Source: JAAYCI01 sp964371725 (lineage in GTDB: Bacteria; Bacillota; Clostridia; Oscillospirales; Ruminococcaceae). Taken from it: 18,843 nucleotides of DNA. The notes under the pieces are model-generated. The model saw only the letters and a program-made list of their open reading frames with translations. It did not search any database and was not told the origin of the DNA. A program made the position numbers and the translations under genes. Of this stretch, positions 8,246-14,150 are shown one piece after another. Every line of letters starts with the position of its first letter. Within the stretch, counting starts at the first letter, position 1. The stretch is taken from the NCBI GenBank assembly GCA_964371725.1, contig CAYJNQ010000035.1, forward strand, positions 1 to 18,843, in the 5' to 3' direction.

Positions 8246-9322
8246 CTAACCGAGAGACAGGCCCATACGTCGAGCCACGGCAATCAAATCACAATCATCG
8301 GTAACCAATTTGGTTTTACCGGCAACGTCTGAAAGTGGGTTGCTTACAATGGCATTGTTGCGAAGGGCAACGGTTACACCATATTGTTCGTTTTCCACAA
8401 GCTGCGCCGCATGGGTGCCGAACTGTGTGGCGAGTAAGCGGTCATAAGCAGAGGGGGTTCCCCCTCGCTGAATGTGCCCGGGAACGGCAAGACGTGTTTG
8501 AAATCCCGTGATTTCTTCTATTTCATCGGTCAGTCGTTCTGCCGCATTCAAGTAAGCGCTTTCTTTGCGTCGTTCCATCCAATCCTTGCGTTTCATTTTG
8601 CTCTCATGGATGTCAAAGCAACCTTCGGCCACGGCCAAAATGGAAAAGCTCTTGCCGGAGGCATTGCGTTTTTGAATGGCTTTCACCACATTGTCTAGGT
8701 CATAGGGCATTTCGGGGATTAAAATGATGTCGGCCCCTCCGGCGATGCCGCTGTACAATGTAAGCCAACCCGCCTTGTTGCCCATGAGTTCAATCACCAT
8801 CACACGGTGATGGCTGGAGGCTGTTGTATGGATGCGGTCAATCACCTCGGTGGCAATGTCCACGGCCGTGTGAAAACCGAAGGTGACATCGGTGCCCCAA
8901 ATGTCGTTGTCGATGGTTTTGGGCAGGCCGATGATGTTCAACCCCTCTTCACTTAACAAATTGGCCGTTTTGTGTGTGCCGTTTCCGCCCAAGCATAATA
9001 GGGCATCCAGGCCGAGGTTGTGATATGTTTTTTTCATTTCCGAAACTTTGTCCACCCCGCTCTTTTCCACCACACGCATAAGTTTATACGGTGTGCGAGC
9101 CGTGCCCAAAATGGTGCCGCCCCGTGTGAGCAAATTGGAAAAATCACAGGGTGTCATTTCGGAATAGTCGCCGTTGATAAGGCCGGAAAAACCGTTTCGT
9201 ATCCCCACAATTTCCACATCACCGCCCATGCGCTCGTACAAAGCCTTCGCTGCACCGCGAATGGTGGCATTCAGGCCGGGGCAATCTCCGCCGGCTGTTA
9301 AAATTCCTACTTTTCTCTTCAT
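8246..9322 (-). CDS. 6-phosphofructokinase, variant subfamily with mixed ATP/PPi residues
   Basis: Second phosphofructokinase of the window, 358 residues and clearly distinct from the one at 51-1028. The nucleotide loop is AGGDCPGLN (10-18). Where classical enzymes have GGDG it has GGNGTHK (112-118). Where ATP enzymes have PGTIDND it has PKTIDND (134-140, catalytic D138). In family knowledge the Gly after GGN is ATP-type while the Lys is typical of pyrophosphate-dependent enzymes, so the phosphoryl donor cannot be called from sequence. This GGNGT/PKTIDND group is widespread in Clostridia. ATG 9322 was preferred to the in-frame GTG at 9331 because AGGAG is 10 nt before the ATG but only 1 nt before the GTG. 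It is the first gene of the operon. Confidence 0.9.
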   Translation of the reverse strand: MKRKVGILTAGGDCPGLNATIRGAAKALYERMGGDVEIVGIRNGFSGLINGDYSEMTPCDFSNLLTRGGTILGTARTPYKLMRVVEKSGVDKVSEMKKTYHNLGLDALLCLGGNGTHKTANLLSEEGLNIIGLPKTIDNDIWGTDVTFGFHTAVDIATEVIDRIHTTASSHHRVMVIELMGNKAGWLTLYSGIAGGADIILIPEMPYDLDNVVKAIQKRNASGKSFSILAVAEGCFDIHESKMKRKDWMERRKESAYLNAAERLTDEIEEITGFQTRLAVPGHIQRGGTPSAYDRLLATQFGTHAAQLVENEQYGVTVALRNNAIVSNPLSDVAGKTKLVTDDCDLIAVARRMGLSLG

Positions 9323-9404
9323 CAAAAACACGCTCCTTTTGGCTATTAAGGCGATGGTGACACTTCAATCATCTGAACAGCAGGTTTTGGCATACATTTT
9401 GATG

Positions 9405-9434
9405 GAAACAAACAAGCTTTTTATTGTTTGTTTC
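9405..9434. repeat. Perfect 11-bp inverted repeat at the pfk-operon transcript start
   Basis: GAAACAAACAA at 9405-9415 and TTGTTTGTTTC at 9424-9434 are perfect inverted copies separated by 8 nt. On the minus strand this begins about 5 nt after the -10 box, so it covers the predicted +1 and the first 30 nt of the leader. It could be an operator for a dimeric repressor or an RNA hairpin protecting the mRNA 5' end. It does not resemble a CcpA cre site. Confidence 0.6.
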
Positions 9435-9438
9435 TTTC

Positions 9439-9467
9439 ATCGTATCTGCTTCTTCCACCTTTGTCAA
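9439..9467 (-). promoter_or_regulatory. Sigma-A promoter for the pfk-hprK-PHP-murB-whiA-dnaE-pfkA operon
   Basis: On the minus strand, TTGACA (9467-9462) is followed after exactly 17 nt by TACGAT (9444-9439). The predicted start is near 9432, giving a leader of about 110 nt before the ATG at 9322. The -35 is perfect consensus and the -10 matches four of six bases. Confidence 0.75.
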
Positions 9468-9525
9468 CATAAAAACGCCATTCTATATGCAGGCGCACCT
9501 CTTCACGAAATGTTCGCGTTTTTTC

Positions 9526-9554
9526 TTGACATCCTTTTTGAGCTGTGCTATACT
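9526..9554 (+). promoter_or_regulatory. Sigma-A promoter (extended -10) for T-box/trpB
   Basis: TTGACA at 9526-9531, a 17-nt spacer, and TATACT at 9549-9554 preceded by TGC give a strong extended -10 promoter. Transcription would start near 9561, just before the T-box stem I. Its -35 lies about 59 nt from the -35 of the divergent pfk operon, so the two promoters are back to back but do not overlap. Confidence 0.85.
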
Positions 9555-9560
9555 TTCAAC

Positions 9561-9843
9561 ATATTTTGAGAAACCGTTGACTGGGAAGAGTAATTTTTGA
9601 AGGCGGAGCCAAGAGAGCGACCTTATGGTGAGAGGGTTGCCTTGCGCACAAAAATGAATGGACCTACAGGAGGGCGGCCCGAAATTGTCGAAAGACAAAA
9701 GTAGTAGCCGACGGGGTGGCCAAACCCGTTATCTAGGTGGCGCGCATATGATAGTGCGTAAAAGTGGGCGATTTTTCGCCAAATTGGGTGGTACCGCAGG
9801 AGTTTATTTCTCTTGTCCCTTCGTTGGGGCAAGAGTTTTTTTT
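9561..9843 (+). promoter_or_regulatory. T-box riboswitch, tryptophan-specific (UGG specifier)
   Basis: Leader RNA that senses uncharged tRNA and switches between an antiterminator and a terminator. Stem I shows the conserved AGAGAGCGA and GGTGAGAGG elements (about 9611-9636). The specifier loop reads GAATGGACC, placing codon TGG (Trp) at 9659-9661. A stem III-like GACGGGGTGG...CCCGTTATC follows. The T-box core GGGTGGTACCGCA is at 9786-9798, with the TGGT bulge at 9789-9792 that pairs with the tRNA NCCA end. Immediately after it comes the competing terminator. The Trp specifier agrees with the downstream trpB. Exact ends are approximate. Confidence 0.95.
9810..9843 (+). terminator. T-box intrinsic terminator
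   Basis: CTCTTGTCCC (9810-9819) pairs with GGGGCAAGAG (9826-9835), including one T-G wobble, around a 6-nt loop TTCGTT. A run of eight T follows at 9836-9843. It sits directly after the T-box core, as expected for the off state when tRNA-Trp is charged. Confidence 0.93.
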
Positions 9844-9867
9844 ATTTTGGTTAAAAGGAGCACAATT

Positions 9868-9900
9868 ATGTTTATTTTGGCTTTTCGATGGCAATGCTAA
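9868..9900 (+). CDS. Putative ten-residue leader peptide with one Trp codon
   Basis: After the T-box terminator and before trpB there is a mini-ORF encoding MFILAFRWQC, with a TAA stop. AAAAGGAG lies 7 nt before its ATG, as good a ribosome binding site as that of trpB itself. The Trp codon (TGG, 9889-9891) is two codons from the end, after Arg CGA. It ends 58 nt before the trpB ATG. A Trp-containing leader ORF in a Trp T-box transcript recalls the Bacillus rtpA region, where a T-box and a Trp-codon leader peptide act in series. Here no second terminator is visible after the mini-ORF, so any effect would have to be on translation. It may also be a chance ORF. Confidence 0.4.
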   Translation: MFILAFRWQC

Positions 9901-9958
9901 CACGGGCCGATAAAAGAATGAAAACCAACACAATTACACAAAAGGAGCTTGTATAAAC

Positions 9959-11320
9959 ATGAAAAACATACCTTATAAAACTTATTTAACCGAAGCGCAA
10001 TTGCCAAAGCAATGGTTGAACCTGCGTGCATTTATGAACAAAAAGCCGGAACCGCTTTTGCACCCGGGCACAAAACAACCCTTAAGCTTAGAGGAACTGA
10101 CCCCTATTTTCTGCGATGAGCTTGCAAAGCAAGAGCTGGACGACACCACACCTTACATCGACATCCCACAGGGAATTTTAGATTATTATAAGATGTACCG
10201 CCCTTCCCCGCTTATGCGTGCCCACCAGCTGGAAAAAGCGCTGGGAACACCGGCTAAAATTTATTATAAGTTCGAAGGAAACAACACTTCCGGCAGCCAT
10301 AAGCTCAACAGTGCAGCCGCGCAAGTATACTATGCCAAAGAGCAGGGGCTTCATTCTCTTGCCACGGAAACCGGTGCCGGCCAGTGGGGAACGGCGCTGT
10401 CGATGGCCTGTGCTTTTTATGGGGTAGATTTGAATGTGTTCATGGTGAAGGTGAGCTATGAGCAAAAACCATATCGAAAAGCGGTGATGGAAACCTATGG
10501 TGCAAATGTTGTGGCAAGCCCAAGCGAAACCACACAAGTGGGCCGTACTATTTTGAAGGATCATCCCGGCACAGGAGGCAGTTTGGGATGTGCCATTTCC
10601 GAGGCTGTGGAAAAAGCAGTTGGCACCGATAGTTGCCGCTATGTGCTGGGCTCGGTGCTCAATCAGGTGGTTTTGCACCAAAGTGTAATTGGCCTTGAAG
10701 CCAAAACGGCCATGGATGATTTGGGCGAATATCCGGATTTGGTTATCGGTTGCGCCGGCGGCGGCTCGAATTTGGGTGGTCTGATTGCCCCCTATATGAA
10801 AGACAAACTCTCCGGTGTGGCAAACCCTCGTATTCTTGCCGTAGAACCGGCCTCTTGCCCCAGCATGACACGGGGGCGCTATGCCTATGACTTTTGCGAC
10901 ACGGGCCACATGACCCCACTGGCCAAAATGTACACATTGGGTTCCGGTTTTATGCCTGCACCAAACCATGCGGGTGGGCTTCGTTACCATGGCATGGCTC
11001 CTGTTTTGTCAGAGTTGTATCACCAAGGTCACATGGAAGCGTGCAGTGTTGAGCAAACCGCTGTTTTCGATGCAGCCACTTTATTCGCCAAACACGAGGC
11101 CATCTTGCCTGCACCGGAAAGTGCCCATGCCATCCGTGCCGCTATCAACGAAGCCCTGGTGTGCAAAGAGAGCGGAGAAGAAAAAACCATTTTGTTCGGC
11201 CTTACCGGCACGGGATATTTTGACATGAAAGCCTATATGAGTTACAACGAAGGTGAGATGCGCGACTATATCCCCACCGATGCAGAGCTTGAAGCGGGTT
11301 TTGCCACTTTGCCTGTTTAG
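9959..11320 (+). CDS. trpB: Tryptophan synthase beta chain, stand-alone TrpB2 type
   Basis: PLP enzyme that makes L-tryptophan from indole and serine. The 453-residue length, the N-terminal LPKQWLN (15-21) and the long region before the catalytic domain are marks of the TrpB2 group rather than the about 400-residue TrpB1. The PLP lysine is K115 in EGNNTSGSHKLNSA. The phosphate-binding loop CAGGGSNLGG and the C-terminal LTGTGYFD are present. AGGAG lies 11 nt before the ATG at 9959. No trpA or other trp gene is adjacent, and a terminator follows, so it is monocistronic. TrpB2 proteins do not generally form the classical alpha-beta channel complex; salvage of free indole is the likely use. Expression is controlled by the upstream Trp T-box. 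Confidence 0.93.
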   Translation: MKNIPYKTYLTEAQLPKQWLNLRAFMNKKPEPLLHPGTKQPLSLEELTPIFCDELAKQELDDTTPYIDIPQGILDYYKMYRPSPLMRAHQLEKALGTPAKIYYKFEGNNTSGSHKLNSAAAQVYYAKEQGLHSLATETGAGQWGTALSMACAFYGVDLNVFMVKVSYEQKPYRKAVMETYGANVVASPSETTQVGRTILKDHPGTGGSLGCAISEAVEKAVGTDSCRYVLGSVLNQVVLHQSVIGLEAKTAMDDLGEYPDLVIGCAGGGSNLGGLIAPYMKDKLSGVANPRILAVEPASCPSMTRGRYAYDFCDTGHMTPLAKMYTLGSGFMPAPNHAGGLRYHGMAPVLSELYHQGHMEACSVEQTAVFDAATLFAKHEAILPAPESAHAIRAAINEALVCKESGEEKTILFGLTGTGYFDMKAYMSYNEGEMRDYIPTDAELEAGFATLPV

Positions 11321-11403
11321 GTTTATCCATATAATAGCAGAGGGTGTGGATGGATTTTAGCCGGCTTCGGAACACTCTAGGCACACAATTACAAGGAACT
11401 TTT

Positions 11404-11446
11404 AGAAACGGCCGAGGCAATTGCTTTCCGGCCGTTTCTTGTTTTT
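11404..11446 (+). terminator. Intrinsic terminator after trpB
   Basis: AGAAACGGCCG (11404-11414) and CGGCCGTTTCT (11429-11439) form a perfect GC-rich 11-bp stem with a 14-nt loop, followed by TGTTTTTG and further T-rich sequence. Between the trpB stop and this stem (11321-11403) only weak, mutually exclusive pairings are visible (11325-11330 with 11350-11355; 11339-11347 with 11372-11378) and no ORF. Confidence 0.92.
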
Positions 11447-11467
11447 GATGTTTTTCGAGTTCCTTGC

Positions 11468-11496
11468 TTGAATCTGTGCTTATTTTCATCTATAAT
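11468..11496 (+). promoter_or_regulatory. Sigma-A promoter for the GGDEF-zupT-nadE unit
   Basis: TTGAAT (11468-11473), a 17-nt spacer, and a perfect TATAAT (11491-11496). The predicted start is near 11503, giving a leader of about 115 nt before the ATG at 11618. The leader is AT-rich and holds the 12-bp tandem repeat. Confidence 0.75.
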
Positions 11497-11522
11497 TATA
11501 GTAGTATAGTATTGTTATCAAA

Positions 11523-11546
11523 TAAATCCAAATTTAAATCCAAATT
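11523..11546 (+). repeat. 12-bp tandem repeat in the GGDEF leader
   Basis: TAAATCCAAATT occurs twice with no gap (11523-11534 and 11535-11546), about 20 nt after the predicted transcript start. It could be a paired protein-binding site or a slippage product of AT-rich sequence. Confidence 0.7.
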
Positions 11547-11617
11547 CAACAAGAGAATATAAATCATTCCAATTGAAAATTTTACAGTTGCACTTACAAA
11601 CTGCACGGAGGGAAACC

Positions 11618-13294
11618 ATGCCACAAAACGACCTGTTGTTACAAGTGCCCGCTTTTGTTGGATTTTTTACCCATGGTATGTCGATATGTTTTTTAATTGA
11701 CCGTATTTTGGTGAAGCGAAAATTCAAAATATATTCCCATATAATTTCGGCTCTGATCTATGCTTTTTTAGCACTGACAAGCCTTCATTTCACACAAGGC
11801 AAGCTTGGTATTGTTTATTTGCTTCTTTTGTCGTTTTATGTTTTAGACTTTCTGTTTCGTTATGAATATCTCAATGTGTTCAGCGTTTTCATGTGCGCGC
11901 TTGCCATTATTTTGCATGTCATGTCCGCTTTTGCCATCACCCTATCGTTTTATTCCTTGCAAACAGGCCTATCCTTTAACGCCCTGCTAAGCAGCACCTA
12001 TTTGTATCACATTTTGGCTTTCACCACTTTGGTTTTGTCTGTGTGTACCTTCTGTGTAAAGCAGTTGATTCCCGCCAAGTACTACAGCATTATTTGTGCA
12101 AACAAAGAGCAAATTCTGTTTTTAAATGTCCTATTTGGTTTATTTGTTTTTTTTATGGTTGTGAACACAAGCATTTTTTCCACCGAGACAAGAGAAATCG
12201 CCTTAATCATCAATGAAATTCTTGTGTCTTTTGTAATGTTGTGTGGTATGTATCTTGGCTTTCTGTTTTTGGTTCGCATCAATTCCTTGCAAATCTACAA
12301 AGAAAAAACCAAAACTCTGGAAGAAGAGCTTTACCGCGACAGACGCTACAAAGAAATGATGCTGAGCGATACCCTGATTACCTACGAGCTTAACTGCAAC
12401 CAAGACATATTGTATAAAGTTACGGAAGGCGGCAAGGAGAATTTAGGCATCGACGGGCAATCTTATAGTTCTGTGATTTCCGAGTTGCACAAAAACCACA
12501 TTTACTCGGAAGATAAAAAACATTTTTTAGAAACCATGATGCCCGAACACTTGGTTTTTGCCTATGAGGAGGGGCGCAGGGAAATCGTGTTGGAATATCG
12601 CCGTTTGCGTGAAACCGGAGACTACGGCTGGGTGCGCACCGTTATCAACACGGCGCAAGATAAAGAAAGCGGTGAAGTGACAGCCGTTATTTTGGTGAAA
12701 GACATTGACAAGGAAAAACACAAGCAGCTGAGTTTGCAATATAGGGCCGAAAGAGATTCCCTTACCGGGGCCTATAACAAAGCCATGGTACACAAAAGTA
12801 TTGCCACTTTTTTGAAAGAGGATAGGCAGGGCGTTTTGTTGATTTTGGATGTAGATGATTTCAAAAATGTCAACGACAAAATGGGGCATTTATATGGGGA
12901 TGCCGTGCTTTGTGAATTTGTGCGAAAAGTGAAAACAGCTTTCCGCAATGAGGACATGGTGGGGCGCGTTGGTGGCGATGAATTTTTAATATTCATGCGT
13001 AACATTGCCTCGGAATATGCCGTTTCACAAAAGGCAGATGCCCTTTGCCATAGTATAGACAACACCAAAATTTGGGATGGTATAAGCCAGTGCCATGTTT
13101 CTTGCAGTGTGGGCATTGCCATTGCACCACAGCATGGAACCACTTTTGACGAGCTGTATCACCATGCAGATATCGCCTTATATACCTCTAAAAACAAAGG
13201 GAAAAACACCTACAGCATCTACCAAGGCGAAGAGGCAAAAGGCCCTGTTTTGCACACCGCCATTGACAGCAACAAAGCCGACATTTCACCGTAA
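11618..13294 (+). CDS. Membrane-bound diguanylate cyclase (multi-TM, PAS-like, GGDEF)
   Basis: Predicted to make cyclic di-GMP from two GTP at the membrane. The 558-residue protein has about six or seven hydrophobic segments in residues 8-220, then a charged helix (about 224-245) likely forming a coiled coil. A PAS-like region follows (about 250-365, with DYGWVRTVINT and VILVKDIDKEK). The GGDEF domain (about 375-535) has LTGAYNK, ILDVDDFKNVND, an intact GGDEF at 452-456, and an RxxD inhibitory site (R443, D446) five residues before it. There is no EAL domain. The ATG at 11618 was chosen for its GGAGGG ribosome site six nt upstream; the in-frame TTG 45 nt earlier has none. The N-terminal sensor is not a family I can name. 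It is followed after 29 nt by the ZIP transporter. Confidence 0.9.
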   Translation: MPQNDLLLQVPAFVGFFTHGMSICFLIDRILVKRKFKIYSHIISALIYAFLALTSLHFTQGKLGIVYLLLLSFYVLDFLFRYEYLNVFSVFMCALAIILHVMSAFAITLSFYSLQTGLSFNALLSSTYLYHILAFTTLVLSVCTFCVKQLIPAKYYSIICANKEQILFLNVLFGLFVFFMVVNTSIFSTETREIALIINEILVSFVMLCGMYLGFLFLVRINSLQIYKEKTKTLEEELYRDRRYKEMMLSDTLITYELNCNQDILYKVTEGGKENLGIDGQSYSSVISELHKNHIYSEDKKHFLETMMPEHLVFAYEEGRREIVLEYRRLRETGDYGWVRTVINTAQDKESGEVTAVILVKDIDKEKHKQLSLQYRAERDSLTGAYNKAMVHKSIATFLKEDRQGVLLILDVDDFKNVNDKMGHLYGDAVLCEFVRKVKTAFRNEDMVGRVGGDEFLIFMRNIASEYAVSQKADALCHSIDNTKIWDGISQCHVSCSVGIAIAPQHGTTFDELYHHADIALYTSKNKGKNTYSIYQGEEAKGPVLHTAIDSNKADISP

Positions 13295-13323
13295 AATTGC
13301 CTTTTGCAAAGGAGAACCTTTCC

Positions 13324-14133
13324 ATGGATATATCCTCTTTGCTGTTTGCTTTTTCGCTTACCCTATTTGCGGGTCTTTCCACGGGCATTGGCAGCGCCTT
13401 ATCTCTGGTTACAAAGAAAACAAACGAACGCTTTCTCTCTGTTGCGCTGGGCTTTTCGGCCGGGGTGATGTTGTATGTGTCTTTTGTTGAAATTTTAGCC
13501 AAGGCCAATTCAGAGCTTGTGGCAATATTCGGGGAGAAGTTGGGGTCTTTTGCAGCCGTGGGTGGCTTTTTTTTCGGCATCCTTTTCATCGGTATCATCG
13601 ACCGCCTTGTGCCGTCTGCCGAAAACCCCCATGAGGTACACACGGTGGAAGAGATGGATGGCAAAAGCGAAGAGCACAAGTCGAACCTTATGCGCATGGG
13701 GCTTTTCACAGCACTTGCCATCGCCATTCACAACTTTCCCGAAGGGCTGGCCACGTTCACGGCTGCCCTAGACGACCCAAGCCTTGGCGTTGCCATCGCC
13801 GTTGCCATCGCCATTCACAACATTCCCGAGGGAATTGCCGTGGCGGTTCCGATTTTTTATGCCACAGGCAGCAAAATGCGTGCGTTTCGCCTGTCCTTCT
13901 TATCCGGCCTTGCAGAGCCGGTCGGTGCCTTGCTGGGATACTTGATCTTATACCCGTTTTTCAACGAGGCCATGTTTGGCTTTATTTTCGCTACCGTTGC
14001 CGGCATCATGGTATACATCAGTTTGGATGAACTGCTGCCCACTGCAAGAGAATTTGGCGAGCACCACTTGGCTTTGTATGGGCTTGTGGCCGGCATGGCG
14101 GTGATGGCTTTGAGTTTGTTACTATTTATATGA
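13324..14133 (+). CDS. zupT: ZIP-family metal transporter, ZupT-like
   Basis: Integral membrane transporter of the ZIP family, expected to import Zn2+ and perhaps other divalent metals. It has 269 residues (E. coli ZupT has 257) and about eight hydrophobic segments. The paired metal-site motifs of transmembrane helices 4 and 5 are clear: HNFPEG (136-141) and HNIPEG (165-170). The cytoplasmic loop (about 98-122, NPHEVHTVEEMDGKSEEHK) is short, with only three His. ATG 13324 has AAAGGAG nine nt upstream; an in-frame TTG at 13297 has no support. It lies between the diguanylate cyclase and nadE with short gaps, so it is probably co-transcribed with both. Confidence 0.92.
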   Translation: MDISSLLFAFSLTLFAGLSTGIGSALSLVTKKTNERFLSVALGFSAGVMLYVSFVEILAKANSELVAIFGEKLGSFAAVGGFFFGILFIGIIDRLVPSAENPHEVHTVEEMDGKSEEHKSNLMRMGLFTALAIAIHNFPEGLATFTAALDDPSLGVAIAVAIAIHNIPEGIAVAVPIFYATGSKMRAFRLSFLSGLAEPVGALLGYLILYPFFNEAMFGFIFATVAGIMVYISLDELLPTAREFGEHHLALYGLVAGMAVMALSLLLFI

Positions 14134-14150
14134 TACAGAGGGAACACACA

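Noticed and set aside
8246..9322. The two PFK genes as a recent duplication
   Set aside because: They differ in length, nucleotide-site motifs and surrounding sequence, so they belong to different subfamilies rather than a recent copy.
9918..9956. A second mini-ORF (MKTNTITQKELV) just before trpB
   Set aside because: It has no ribosome binding site of its own, contains no Trp codon, and simply reads through the trpB ribosome binding site; judged a chance frame.
10178..10990. A 270-codon open frame on the minus strand inside trpB
   Set aside because: It mirrors trpB, with low-complexity His/Gly-rich composition typical of antisense frames; no start signal.
14130..14150. Upstream nadE start overlapping zupT (ATGA)
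   Set aside because: The ATG at 14151 has a clear GAGGG at good spacing and gives the usual N terminus; the earlier ATG lacks a ribosome site.
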